DNA of 44,512 bases from an uncultured Desulfobulbaceae bacterium (GCA_945787325.1 CALZHP010000014.1:1-44512); one strand, 5' to 3'. Shown: positions 1 through 8,653, numbered from the stretch's first letter. Notes: generated from the letters alone by a model not told the origin. Program-made: numbers and translations.

Positions 1-22
1 ATATTTTCTTTTATAAAGTTAG

Positions 23-532
23 ATGGTTACTCTAGTAAATATGCTCTGCCAGTACATGTGTATTTGGGAAGTGAGAGAAAGATATTGGTATAATTCAAAT
101 TCAAATGTTTTAGCCAATACCAAGAACAACAAGGGCTTTACCTTGATTGAGATAATTGCAGTACTGGTAATATTGGGAATTTTAGCTGCGGTTGCTATCC
201 CAAAATTTTTTGATATGCAGGAAGCTACCGAGAAAAAATCACTTCATGTTGCACTTAATGACATGAAATCTAGGGCAGGTATGGTTTTCTCTAAATCCAT
301 GCTGGAGAATAACGGTGTGGCTCTTGCTGGAGATGTTGATAACTTTGACGACCTGGGTCTCGTAGGTGTACCTGACGTTCAGGCCGCTTATACTGATTTT
401 GCCGGGACATGGACCGGTGCAGGAACTACCGCAATTACTTATAGTTTACGAAATGGCAGCTCTACAGCCAGGTTTGTATTGACAGTTGGAGCAGCAACAA
501 CCGCACCTGCAGTGACGCTTATACTTCAGTAG
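23..532 (+). CDS. Type IV pilin-like protein with class III prepilin peptide
   Basis: This is a small secreted subunit of a type IV pilus or related pseudopilus. The prepilin peptidase motif KG|FTLIEIIAVLVILGIL is clear: cleavage after Gly, Glu at mature position 5, then one hydrophobic helix. The helix ends in PKFFDMQ, which resembles MSHA-type pilins. The mature part is about 130 residues, has no cysteine, and ends in a Gly/Ala/Thr-rich region. The start is uncertain. The ATG at 23 gives an unusually long leader, while the GTG at 71 gives about 22 residues before the cleavage site and is more typical. Neither has a strong ribosome binding site. The window begins only 22 bases upstream, so an upstream pilus operon cannot be seen. 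Being a pilin is nearly certain; which system it serves is not. Confidence 0.85.
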   Translation: MVTLVNMLCQYMCIWEVRERYWYNSNSNVLANTKNNKGFTLIEIIAVLVILGILAAVAIPKFFDMQEATEKKSLHVALNDMKSRAGMVFSKSMLENNGVALAGDVDNFDDLGLVGVPDVQAAYTDFAGTWTGAGTTAITYSLRNGSSTARFVLTVGAATTAPAVTLILQ

Positions 533-543
533 TGATAAACTTT

Positions 544-568
544 ATATATTTCGTTACTCGAAATATAT
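544..568. repeat. Perfect 10-bp AT-rich inverted repeat
   Basis: ATATATTTCG (544-553) and CGAAATATAT (559-568) form a perfect stem around a TTACT loop. It sits between the convergent pilin-like gene and the TPR glycosyltransferase gene. No T-run follows directly on either strand, so it is only a possible transcript 3' end structure. Confidence 0.45.
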
Positions 569-644
569 ATGGAGACGTCTTGCTTTCATAACAATTGATA
601 TTTTCGCCTCTTTTTTTCTAGGCTATATTTGAATTTTCTTACAA

Positions 645-2720
645 TTAGTCTTCCTTGTGGTTGTTAACATATGATAGAATTGTTTTATTATCGGGTGAAT
701 AAGCAATAAAAAAGCTTTTCTTGCTAAGTTTATTCAGTTCTTTAATGATGTTATCAATGCTTTGTTCACTTAGAAGCTGACTAATTGTATTTTTCAATCT
801 TTCTTTTTCACCTGTAAGGCCATATATCTCAATAAGAGCAAAATTTGAGATAATATCTTTCGGCTGCTCTTCAAGAATTTTGTTCAAATAATACAATGCC
901 TTATTGTTGTTTCCTTCTTGGCGATAAGCTTCTGCAAGGATGCGCATTGTTTGAATTTGGTTATAACCATATTTTTCCAAAGCGGTAAGGCTTTCATTAA
1001 TTGCGTCTTTGTACTTACCTTCTTTTAGGAGAATGAGGGCAAAGTTGCTGTGGTAATTTGCTAAATGAGGAGTGTTTGAAATGGCTTTCATAATATTCTC
1101 ACGGGCAAGTTCTATTTCCCCTTTGTGAAGCATGGCTACAGCAATGCCAGCATAAACATCATTACTCTCTCCAGTTTTCTGCGCCTCCCTAAAATGCTTA
1201 AGGGCCATTTCTGAGTCTTCATTTATCATCAAATAATAAGAGCCAAGGTTGTAATGATAAATTACTTTTTCAGAGAGGTTTGCATAATTTTCTAACCTTA
1301 ATGCCTCTGAGAGTTCAACAATTGCAACTCGGTTTCTTTCGGAAAGGAGAAGTCTGCCTATTTCTCCGTGGGCGCGGCTGAGATTCGGTGACTTGGCCAG
1401 GATATTCAACCAGAAAAGTTTTTCATTTCTGAATTGCTTGTTGCGCATGTAAGCAGTATGCCCTTGGGTTGTTATTACAAAGCAGATCATGAAAATTAAG
1501 CCGATTTGTATAGTTTTTTTGGAGGCAAAATATTTCAGGAGTGAAAAGAGAAAAACAGCAATGAGAACGAAGAAAAACATGGAGGGCAGATAATTCCGGT
1601 GCTCATAGATAATTTCCAGGGGTAATATAGACCCCTCTATCAAGTGGTTGAGGAAAAAAAAGAGAATACAGAAGGAGATAAGAGGATGTCTGCGTGCCAT
1701 AAAGAGTGCAATAACAGGAATAGCAATAATAAGGATAATGGCCGGCAGGGTGGTCCAGGGCTCATATAAGCCTGTTGAGACAGGAAAATCATACAGAAAA
1801 GCAAGCCTGGAAGAAAGCGGATAAAGTAAAAGAGTAATATAAAAAAATATCACTCTTGGTTCAGTAAGAAGACGTTCAGTTAAAGTAAAAGGCCTCAGCT
1901 TATACCCATCGATTATTGCTGAGAAATTAGCGTGACTGAATCCAATTATCATCAATACCAGAATAGGGGCTATAAAAAACAGCAAGTTCTTCTTAACAGT
2001 TTTTTTGCATACACCTTGTATCAGGAAAAGATCAAAAAACAAGATGGTCAGCGGCAACATTACAGCGTTTTCTTTACTGGCAAAAGAACATAAAGCTGCG
2101 ATGGAGCATGCGGAATATAATAGTATTCGCTGGACGCGCTCTTTGGACAACCGGGCTTTCGAATAAAAGTACATGCTCATAATGTAAAAAAGAGCTGCCA
2201 TACTGGCCATCCTCTGAACAATGTAAGTTACAGCAGTGACCTGTATTGGGTGTGTTGCCCACAAGAATGTGCTTAGCAAGGCAATAGGGTATGCTGTTGT
2301 TTTATACTGGTCTTCAAAAAGTGGAAGCTGAAGGGTGTTATAGATAAGCAGAAAAAGAAAAACAGCAGTCAAGTAATGAGTGATAAAATTGAACGCATGG
2401 TAGCCGAAAACCTCTTTCCCCCCCAAAAGGTAGTTTAGAGCAAAAGTAAGGTAGGAGAGAGGTCTACTGATTTTTTTATGGCTTGTATCCATTCCATAGA
2501 AAGACCTTTTAATATCTTCCCAATGGAATGATTTTACATGGACATTAGGATTATCAACAATATTATTGAGATCATCAAATATCCAGGTTCCATTAAAGCT
2601 GTTACTGTAAATTAGTATGAGAGCGATGAAGAGTGTTATGAATGAGAAAATATACCCACCAGATCCTTGAAGCTGCCATTTGGTGTGAATGTTAAAACCT
2701 TCTTTGCTGGTAATCATCAA
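645..2720 (-). CDS. Multi-spanning membrane glycosyltransferase-like protein with C-terminal TPRs
   Basis: The first ~430 residues form about ten hydrophobic segments. An N-terminal extracytoplasmic loop carries an acidic WIFDDLNNI motif, as in GT-C glycosyltransferases (PMT, ArnT and the TMTC group), where a D-D or D-E pair is catalytic. Residues ~440-690 are tetratricopeptide repeats; examples are HYNLGSYYLMINEDSEMALK, ALIEIYGLTGEKERL and ILAEAYRQEGNNNKALYYLN. This TM-plus-TPR layout matches bacterial TMTC/O-mannosyltransferase-like proteins that use a polyprenyl-linked sugar donor. The gene is convergent with the upstream pilin gene and divergent from the ECF sigma gene. A role in glycosylating surface pilins is inference from this position. 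Either ATG at 2717 or 2720 could be the start. Class is fairly secure; substrate is unknown. Confidence 0.75.
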   Translation of the reverse strand: MMITSKEGFNIHTKWQLQGSGGYIFSFITLFIALILIYSNSFNGTWIFDDLNNIVDNPNVHVKSFHWEDIKRSFYGMDTSHKKISRPLSYLTFALNYLLGGKEVFGYHAFNFITHYLTAVFLFLLIYNTLQLPLFEDQYKTTAYPIALLSTFLWATHPIQVTAVTYIVQRMASMAALFYIMSMYFYSKARLSKERVQRILLYSACSIAALCSFASKENAVMLPLTILFFDLFLIQGVCKKTVKKNLLFFIAPILVLMIIGFSHANFSAIIDGYKLRPFTLTERLLTEPRVIFFYITLLLYPLSSRLAFLYDFPVSTGLYEPWTTLPAIILIIAIPVIALFMARRHPLISFCILFFFLNHLIEGSILPLEIIYEHRNYLPSMFFFVLIAVFLFSLLKYFASKKTIQIGLIFMICFVITTQGHTAYMRNKQFRNEKLFWLNILAKSPNLSRAHGEIGRLLLSERNRVAIVELSEALRLENYANLSEKVIYHYNLGSYYLMINEDSEMALKHFREAQKTGESNDVYAGIAVAMLHKGEIELARENIMKAISNTPHLANYHSNFALILLKEGKYKDAINESLTALEKYGYNQIQTMRILAEAYRQEGNNNKALYYLNKILEEQPKDIISNFALIEIYGLTGEKERLKNTISQLLSEQSIDNIIKELNKLSKKSFFIAYSPDNKTILSYVNNHKED

Positions 2721-2838
2721 TTGTTTCGATTAGATAGTATTTAGTTGAAAATGAGATAAAATTTGGCGTTAATTATATATACAATGAGCACTTAATTACA
2801 AAGGTATAAAACATTTATTTACAATAATCAGAGTGCTG

Positions 2839-3369
2839 ATGGATCAACAAAAAGAGAAAGAACTCATATTAGCTATAAAGAAAGGTGACCATTTGGCCTA
2901 TACGGCTATTGTTGAACATTATAAAGGGCCGATATTTAACCTCGCATACAGAATGACTGTAAATTATGAAGACTCAGCTGATCTGTCGCAGGAAGCATTT
3001 ATTAAAGCATACCAGTCAATCTCAAGTTTTGATACCTCCAGAAGGTTTTTCCCCTGGCTTTATGCCATCTGCTTGAATTTAGTCAAGAATTACCTGAAAA
3101 AGAAAGTTCATGCTTATGCCGATAACCCGCAAAAATCAATGATCTGGGATGAAGCAAACAATCCTGAAAAAATTGTTGGCAAGGCTCAAGAATCTGAAAA
3201 AATTAACTCCTGTTTGCAGCAAATATCACTGGATATGCGTGAGGCTATCGTATTGCGATTTTATCAAGACATGTCATTTGAAGATATTTCTGAAGTCCTT
3301 GGCATTTCACTGAGTGCTGCAAAGATGCGAGTGTATCGTGGTTTAGAGGAATTACGCACTTTATTGTGA
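2839..3369 (+). CDS. ECF-type RNA polymerase sigma factor
   Basis: A 176-residue sigma-70 family protein with only regions 2 and 4. Region 2 shows SADLSQEAFIKAYQSISSFD followed by FFPWLYAICLNLVKNYLKK (core binding and -10 recognition). Region 4 shows SFEDISEVLGISLSAAKMRV, the -35-binding helix-turn-helix. The length is typical of RpoE-like ECF factors. The ATG at 2839 is preferred, though a GTG two codons upstream (2833) is possible; the ribosome binding site is weak. The next gene, 133 bases downstream on the same strand, is a membrane protein that could be its anti-sigma factor, and that gene overlaps the first pseudopilin gene. Control of the pseudopilin genes by this factor is inferred. 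Confidence 0.93.
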   Translation: MDQQKEKELILAIKKGDHLAYTAIVEHYKGPIFNLAYRMTVNYEDSADLSQEAFIKAYQSISSFDTSRRFFPWLYAICLNLVKNYLKKKVHAYADNPQKSMIWDEANNPEKIVGKAQESEKINSCLQQISLDMREAIVLRFYQDMSFEDISEVLGISLSAAKMRVYRGLEELRTLL

Positions 3370-3502
3370 CTCAAAAACCAGAAACAAAAAGAATAATCCC
3401 CCCCTCCCTGTAATAAAATAACCCTCCTTGTGACTTTTTTCTAATCCCAATTGTATATGTAGTAAAGACTATGTCCGTAAACCCAGAAACCTAGGTTTAA
3501 AT

Positions 3503-4075
3503 ATGGAAGAATATCAAGACATTATTAATGCAATGAAATACGAAAAAACCGTGCAGCCACCTGAAAATTTTACAGGGCAGGTGATGTGCCGTATTAGCAA
3601 TATCCATCACGATGAGGCTAAAAGCACTATTTTGGGTGGAATTCTAGGAGCATCTGGGCCTGTATCCAGGACAGAGTGTTCTTTTTGTTTTTTAGTTACA
3701 GGAATTTTTTATCTCGTATTTGGTTTGATGCTTAAAGCAGGTATGAGAAATATACATTTAGAAAAAAATCTTATCCAGTGGATATGGATGCAGCCGTGGG
3801 TGGCTCTTGTTACAGCCATACTATTTATTACCTTGTCTTTTGTCCTCTTTTCAGGAGGGAGCAAGGCGATTAAAGCAGCAAGGCTTGGCATTATCTTTTA
3901 TGTCGGTTTTGCTGTTCTAAATGGTTTGGCGGTTCTTGTTATATCCAGCATTCCAGCCACGATTATTCTGAGTGCTCTTATTATATGTATTGGCGTAGTA
4001 TTCGGAATACTTCTTGAGAAAATGATTGATCAATGCCAGGGGCATATTACTGGGCCCAGAGGATATCGAATATGA
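3503..4075 (+). CDS. Four-TM membrane protein, putative anti-sigma factor
   Basis: A 190-residue protein. The first ~60 residues are polar, presumably cytoplasmic, and include VQPPENFTGQVMCRI, a spacing common in anti-sigma N-termini. About four hydrophobic helices follow (near 60-80, 97-115, 122-145 and 148-170). It lacks the HxxxCxxC zinc motif of ZAS anti-sigma factors. I do not recognise it by homology. The suggestion that it holds the sigma factor at the membrane rests on position directly after the ECF gene and on topology. Its TGA stop overlaps the ATG of the next pseudopilin gene (ATGA), so the two are probably translationally coupled. Confidence 0.65.
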   Translation: MEEYQDIINAMKYEKTVQPPENFTGQVMCRISNIHHDEAKSTILGGILGASGPVSRTECSFCFLVTGIFYLVFGLMLKAGMRNIHLEKNLIQWIWMQPWVALVTAILFITLSFVLFSGGSKAIKAARLGIIFYVGFAVLNGLAVLVISSIPATIILSALIICIGVVFGILLEKMIDQCQGHITGPRGYRI

Positions 4076-4554
4076 AAAAAACATTTCAGGGCGAAAAAGG
4101 ATTCTCCCTAATTGAGGTTATTTCGGTAATGGTAGTTATTGGTATTGTAGGAGCAGTAGTACTATCACGGGGGCCAACTACTGATATTTTTGATCTTAAA
4201 ACTCAAACAGAAATTGTAAAAGGTCACCTCCGTTATGCGCAAGCAAAATCAATGAACAACGATTCGATATGGGGAATACGGTGTTTTGGGGGCAACTACT
4301 GGCTTTATAAGGATGGAAACTTTAACACCAAAGTAATTCTTCCCGGCGAGGACTCTACAGATTTAAACCTTGCAGCACGGAAAATCAGTATGCCGGTCTT
4401 TGCCGTTTCATATGACTCCTGGGGAATACCCTATACTGATCAGGCTGCCACAACAGTGCAAACAGGCGGGCCAAGGACAATTGTGGTGTCGTCAACAGGG
4501 AGCGCCCCTAATCAAACAATATCCATTACTGACAATACAGGGTTTGTAAAATGA
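4072..4554 (+). CDS. Prepilin-type pseudopilin (GspH/FimT/MshC-like)
   Basis: A 160-residue protein. Its short leader MKKTFQGEKG is cut before FSLIEVISVMVVIGIVGAVV, a classic class III prepilin site with Glu5. The mature part includes GHLRYAQAKSMNNDSIWGIR, the type of segment found in GspH/FimT-like minor pseudopilins. The ATG at 4072 overlaps the previous stop and gives a normal leader; a start at 4033 would add 13 residues and is unlikely. Its own stop overlaps the ATG of the next gene. It probably sits at the tip or initiation complex of a type IV pilus or type II secretion pseudopilus. Confidence 0.85.
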   Translation: MKKTFQGEKGFSLIEVISVMVVIGIVGAVVLSRGPTTDIFDLKTQTEIVKGHLRYAQAKSMNNDSIWGIRCFGGNYWLYKDGNFNTKVILPGEDSTDLNLAARKISMPVFAVSYDSWGIPYTDQAATTVQTGGPRTIVVSSTGSAPNQTISITDNTGFVK

Positions 4555-4967
4555 AAGGACCAAAAGGGAATATAATTAATGAACGCGACGGTTTTACTCT
4601 TATTGAACTCATAGTAACGCTAGTTGTCGCATCAATTCTTGGCACGATGCTTTTTCAGTTCATGGGGGTTGGTGTAACGCAAAGCGGTGTACCTCTTCAC
4701 TGGCTTCAGGAAGAGTATGAACTTTCAGAGGCTATAGAGCAGATCACTTCGGACTATAAAGATGCAATAAAGGGTCCCTCATTCAACCTGGCTAATTTCA
4801 AGTCGGCAATTGAAACTAACTATTCTGCATATATAGTCACCGCCCAAACAAAATACATTGACTTTGCCTGTACTACTGATTGCACCGAGTCCGGAATAAA
4901 CACTGACATTCTCAAAGTGCAGATAGAAAAAAACGATCAAAATATGACAGTTCTTTTTACTCAGTAA
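4551..4967 (+). CDS. Prepilin-type minor pseudopilin
   Basis: A 138-residue protein with leader MKGPKGNIINERDG and cleavage before FTLIELIVTLVVASILGTML. A soluble part follows with a Cys pair (FACTTDCTES), which may form a disulfide. The start ATG overlaps the upstream stop (ATGA), indicating coupled translation. The mature domain is short and I do not recognise its fold. It probably belongs with its neighbours to a minor-pilin complex. Confidence 0.82.
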   Translation: MKGPKGNIINERDGFTLIELIVTLVVASILGTMLFQFMGVGVTQSGVPLHWLQEEYELSEAIEQITSDYKDAIKGPSFNLANFKSAIETNYSAYIVTAQTKYIDFACTTDCTESGINTDILKVQIEKNDQNMTVLFTQ

Positions 4968-5011
4968 CAGACGGCAACAAATATATGGGTACCAGTAAAC
5001 AGGAGAAGAAT

Positions 5012-5524
5012 GTGAACAGAGAATCAGGATTTACTCTTATCGAAATGTTAGCAACACTCATACTTGTTTCTTTATTAGCAGTAGTTGCAGGAATGGGACT
5101 TGTTAAAGGCCTAGAAGGGTATTTGTTTGTTAAGGACACAACCGTCCTGACCCAAAAGGCTCAGATCGGTCTGGAAAGAATGCGCCGTGAACTCGTTGAA
5201 GTCTCCAATATAACCAGTATTTCAGGACCTCCTGTTACGCTAACATTTTCAACTCCATCAGGGAACAGGACAATTACTCATAATACGGGTAGCGCCGAAA
5301 TATTATTGGACGGCAATACCCTGTTGGACTACGTGAACAGCTTTAACGTCACATACTTAAAAAGTGTTGGCAACTGGGTACTGGGGACGGATGATATTAG
5401 GGACCTCAATGAAGTAACTATTAGTCTGGCGCTGGATCTTCCCGGAGGTGGAGCGGGTCCTCTTAGTTTCACAACTTCTGTAAATCCCAGAAATACGGGA
5501 AACGCAAATGCTCCAATTAATTGA
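5012..5524 (+). CDS. Prepilin-type minor pseudopilin (PilW/MshO-like)
   Basis: About 170 residues, with prepilin motif ESG|FTLIEMLATLILVSLLAVVA. The GTG at 5012 is preferred over the in-frame ATG at 4985. An AGGAG at 5001-5005 sits six bases before the GTG, and the result is a leader of only six residues (MNRESG). The region VLTQKAQIGLERMRRELVEV after the helix is typical of PilW/MshO-type minor pilins. It lies 44 bases after the preceding pseudopilin gene and belongs to the same operon. A 170-base gap with a dispersed repeat separates it from the last gene of the set. Confidence 0.82.
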   Translation: MNRESGFTLIEMLATLILVSLLAVVAGMGLVKGLEGYLFVKDTTVLTQKAQIGLERMRRELVEVSNITSISGPPVTLTFSTPSGNRTITHNTGSAEILLDGNTLLDYVNSFNVTYLKSVGNWVLGTDDIRDLNEVTISLALDLPGGGAGPLSFTTSVNPRNTGNANAPIN

Positions 5525-5540
5525 TGCAAACGTAATGAGT

Positions 5541-5632
5541 TTCGTGGTCATAAACAGGGCCTAAATTATTAATACATTACGTGCGCAATACCTGTCCGCA
5601 TCGTGTTGTTTTACGATGCCGACAATAAATTA
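5541..5632. repeat. Dispersed repeat family 2, copy 1
   Basis: This ~92-base intergenic element aligns over its whole length with 37644-37738. Shared blocks include CGTGGTCA, GGGCC, CCTGT, GCATCGT and a 16-base block beginning GATGCCGACAATAA. It contains a perfect hairpin, GCATCGT (5598-5604) with ACGATGC (5613-5619), and a possible outer helix, ACAGG (5554-5558) with CCTGT (5591-5595). It lies between two pseudopilin genes. No ORF explains it. Confidence 0.7.
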
Positions 5633-5695
5633 GATGAATAGCGGTGAACTGGGCAAGTTATATTTTTCTATTAAGCCGGGATACAAGGAGCAGGT

Positions 5696-7765
5696 ATGGA
5701 GTGTCACATCATGGTTGAAAAAGTAAATCATAACCGGGGACAGAAGGGAAGCATACTTATCGGTCTGATTATCACCATGGCTGTATTTGCAGTTTTAAGT
5801 GCTGCGATTGTGCCCATGTTTTCCACTTCTCATCAGAACCAGGTTACGGCCAGCCAGGCTATGAAGGCCTACTATATGGCTGAATCCGGGTTTCGCTATG
5901 CTGCCAGTGAGTTTTTAAATGGTGGGGCCGGCGAAGTCCGCGATACTGTACTCACGAATCTGCATGGCAAAAATTATGCATTAGGTGCTGGTGGCGCAGA
6001 TGGCAGTTTCGATCTTAATGTCGAGTCGTATTATTATAATTCGCCAAATACACTTCCAACCGGTTCACTAGTAGCAAATGCTTTTGGTAATGTGCCGTCA
6101 GGAGTATCTACTACAACTGGTGTAACAGGATACCTTGCAGCTTTTAACGAGGGCAGTTTTGATGGGTTTTATACCTATAGTGGTTATACCCCCGCCAGCG
6201 GCAATATTACCTTTACAATCTCAGGCACGACAGGAACGGCAGGGGTACGCGTTTTCCCATCAGCCAGGGCTTATGGGAATGCTACAACATTGTCTGTTGC
6301 GACTACGGACGGAGAATTAAGCCTGTTTCCGTTAACAAACGGGACTTTTAGAGTGTATAACGACGCAACTAATAACGTTAAGCGTAATGCAACATTGTAT
6401 CGCTATGCTTCTCGTACAGGTAACCAGTTACAGAACATTTCAATAGTGGAAGGTAGCGATAGCCTGGGGACACTGCGTTTGCTAGACAATGACCTTGTTA
6501 TTCTACAGAGATATATAGATCTTACTTCCATTGGCAAGATTGGTGACAATAATGCCCCCTTTGTCTCACGGAGGCTTGTATACAGGACGCCGGTTTCTGC
6601 TATTGGCAACTTTGGTGGCGGATCAACCCCCCTGATTCCTCCCGACCCAATGGACAATAAGGATAACTGGTTGCCCAACAACAACCGTTTGGTCCATGGT
6701 GAGGCTGATATTGACAGCTCGCCACCTGGGGGGGGCGGGAATGCCTTGGTGGTTTCAAGAAGAAGTGGTTCTAATCATTTTGTTTTGCCGGCATCAAGCA
6801 TAATAAGCGATGCGCTTAAGGGGATATGGTCCTGGAATGGCGGCCTGAGTTATGATGCCCAGGTTAAGGTTCTAGCTACAACTAATATTAGTTATGGCGC
6901 CAGTATGTACTTCCGCAGACATCGGGAGCCTGGTGGTACTAACACCTCCTTCGGCATCTCTATAGTATACTTGAAAGATTATAATGATAGGAGTATCGAT
7001 GTTTATGCCGATAAATACCTCAGCGGGTCTTCCGCAAATAATAGCTCTAATAGTTGCTATAGGCATAGGAGTGATGCGGATCCAACTCCTTATTGTATTC
7101 TCGCAACCGGAACTCCATACCTGGTCCTGTGGAGAGATACAGCAGCAGGTCCCAGCAGTTTTAAAACTATCGCCTATTATGAGCTTCCAGGAACTAGCCC
7201 TTCTAACAATTACCCAGCTGAACCTCCCTATTGGCCAACTTTAATGGTGCGAATAAAAGAAAATCCTTCAGCGCCAAGCTACTGCGGTACACTTGCAGGT
7301 ACCAGAGTAAATGAATTACAGTTTTATTACAGTAAAAACGAAACAGGCAGTGGTGACTCAACAGCGACCAATACAACAAGGGTTGGTAATCTGAGAAATA
7401 CCGTTAATTGGCCGCCGGCCACAGGAGGGACAAACGTCTCAAATGACCATTTTACCCTTGTAAGTTGGAGCGGAGCCGGCACAGGAACAGGTCCGGCCTG
7501 GACCAATGGCAGCTACGAATTTGGCGATCCCGGAGATGGGACAAATACAGTTATCTGTACAAATGACAAACTGACAAACATATCTACATATGGCACAACG
7601 AGTGGTCCGGCGACAAATTTTCCGCCGGAAGTGGCATTAGCTGCCTTGGGGTCAAATATACAAAATCATATCTGGTTTGATGACTTTGCCATTCAGGTTC
7701 CAGGGAGTGGCGGCTCGTCTGCAACAGTGGGATTCCTTCCCGGGGGAACTGTGGAGCAGCCATAA
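5696..7765 (+). CDS. Large PilX/MshQ-like pseudopilin-type surface protein
   Basis: A 689-residue protein. The start is set by AAGGAG five bases before the ATG. The N-terminus has a GQKGSILIGLIITMAVFAVL segment, a prepilin-like site in which Glu5 is replaced (mature residue 5 is not acidic), followed by AYYMAESGFRYAASEFL, the hallmark of PilX/GspK-type N-termini. The remaining ~600 residues are Gly/Ser/Thr/Asn-rich and beta-rich. A middle segment near residues 330-430 resembles a jelly-roll carbohydrate-binding layout. This recalls MshQ-like proteins at the end of MSHA clusters. It is the last gene before a strong terminator. An adhesin displayed on a pilus tip is a reasonable inference; the ligand is unknown. 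Confidence 0.72.
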   Translation: MECHIMVEKVNHNRGQKGSILIGLIITMAVFAVLSAAIVPMFSTSHQNQVTASQAMKAYYMAESGFRYAASEFLNGGAGEVRDTVLTNLHGKNYALGAGGADGSFDLNVESYYYNSPNTLPTGSLVANAFGNVPSGVSTTTGVTGYLAAFNEGSFDGFYTYSGYTPASGNITFTISGTTGTAGVRVFPSARAYGNATTLSVATTDGELSLFPLTNGTFRVYNDATNNVKRNATLYRYASRTGNQLQNISIVEGSDSLGTLRLLDNDLVILQRYIDLTSIGKIGDNNAPFVSRRLVYRTPVSAIGNFGGGSTPLIPPDPMDNKDNWLPNNNRLVHGEADIDSSPPGGGGNALVVSRRSGSNHFVLPASSIISDALKGIWSWNGGLSYDAQVKVLATTNISYGASMYFRRHREPGGTNTSFGISIVYLKDYNDRSIDVYADKYLSGSSANNSSNSCYRHRSDADPTPYCILATGTPYLVLWRDTAAGPSSFKTIAYYELPGTSPSNNYPAEPPYWPTLMVRIKENPSAPSYCGTLAGTRVNELQFYYSKNETGSGDSTATNTTRVGNLRNTVNWPPATGGTNVSNDHFTLVSWSGAGTGTGPAWTNGSYEFGDPGDGTNTVICTNDKLTNISTYGTTSGPATNFPPEVALAALGSNIQNHIWFDDFAIQVPGSGGSSATVGFLPGGTVEQP

Positions 7766-7792
7766 AACACACCACATTTTATTAATCCTAAG

Positions 7793-7844
7793 GGGCCATC
7801 CTGAATAAAGAAACATAAATAGGATGGCCCTTTTTCTTTTTTTT
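7793..7844 (+). terminator. Rho-independent terminator after the pseudopilin operon
   Basis: GGGCCATCCT (7793-7802) pairs perfectly with AGGATGGCCC (7821-7830) around an 18-base loop. A run of T with single C interruptions follows to 7844. It ends the pseudopilin transcript just before hpt. Confidence 0.92.
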
Positions 7845-7872
7845 CTTGAAAAATGAAAAAAGGTACACTTGT

Positions 7873-8394
7873 ATGAGAGATATGGAAGAAATCATTTCAT
7901 CAAGTGATATAAGTGACCGTGTAAAAGAGCTGGGCAAGGTGTTGACCAGAGCGTACGCTAATCGCAGAATGTTTGTAGTGGGCGTATTAAATGGCGCCTT
8001 TATCTTCACCGCAGACCTTGTTCGCCAAATCAAAGTTCCGATTGAAGTGGACTTCGTTAGGATCGCAAGCTATGGTTCAGAAAGTACATCAAGTGGAAAT
8101 ATAAACCTGACAAAGGACATTGAGCTTGATGTCTCTGGCAAGGACATTCTTATTGTAGAAGATATAGTTGATACCGGGCAAACCCTTTATTACCTGAAGA
8201 AACACCTTGTGAAACGCAATCCAGCATCAATTCGAGTGTGTTCTTTTATCGATAAAAAAGAACGGCGCGAGGTAGATGTTCAGGTGGACTATGTCGGATT
8301 CGAAATTTCAGAAGGCTTTGTGGTTGGATACGGGCTGGATTACGCTGAGCAGTATAGGCATTACCCGGCTGTTTATCATCTTAAATCTGTTTAG
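7873..8394 (+). CDS. hpt: Hypoxanthine phosphoribosyltransferase
   Basis: Converts hypoxanthine or guanine plus PRPP to IMP or GMP in purine salvage, in the cytoplasm. The PRPP-binding motif ILIVEDIVDTGQTL is complete. DFVRIASYGSESTSSGN is the flexible catalytic loop, and FVVGYGLDYAEQYR is the purine-binding C-terminal motif. The ATG at 7873 gives 173 residues, normal for bacterial Hpt. A TTG at 7846 lies within the tail of the upstream terminator and is unlikely. ATG at 7882 is an alternative. The gene follows a strong terminator, so it should have its own promoter close to the start. Confidence 0.93.
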   Translation: MRDMEEIISSSDISDRVKELGKVLTRAYANRRMFVVGVLNGAFIFTADLVRQIKVPIEVDFVRIASYGSESTSSGNINLTKDIELDVSGKDILIVEDIVDTGQTLYYLKKHLVKRNPASIRVCSFIDKKERREVDVQVDYVGFEISEGFVVGYGLDYAEQYRHYPAVYHLKSV

Positions 8395-8433
8395 CCTGAA
8401 TATTCATGAATAGAAAAGAGTTCATTTTTTTTG

Positions 8434-8449
8434 TGCTAATATTTTAGCA
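8434..8449. repeat. Small perfect inverted repeat downstream of hpt
   Basis: TGCTAA and TTAGCA flank a TATT loop, 40 bases after the hpt stop. A T-run lies before it rather than after it. It may be a transcript-end hairpin but is weak. Confidence 0.3.
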
Positions 8450-8520
8450 TGAATCTTCCAATAATATTTAATTTCTAAATGAAAATTTTCACCAAGATTA
8501 GTAAATTGAAAACTATTCTA

Positions 8521-8648
8521 TTCACCTTTCAAGCGAGGCGATCTTGCAGATTCTTCTGTGTTATTGGGCAATTCGCATACTAGAGTATAGCGATTAGCAC
8601 TCTTCCTTGAATTATCAGCAACCTCAACTCTTGAAATATTCAGCTTGG
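8521..8648. repeat. Dispersed repeat family 1, copy 1
   Basis: This ~128-base segment aligns with 24491-24620. The common core is GCAATTCGCATACT(N2)AGTATAGCGA, and the right flank contains a shared TGAAATAT(T/C)CAG. In this copy the core hairpin is imperfect (8568-8598). On the minus strand both copies can be read as a similar peptide (KLNISRVEVADNSRKSANRY here, KLDISRVKLVEDTRFKAIRY in the other). The element ends six bases before the bioA ATG, so it forms most of the bioA leader. Confidence 0.7.
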
Positions 8649-8653
8649 CTATT

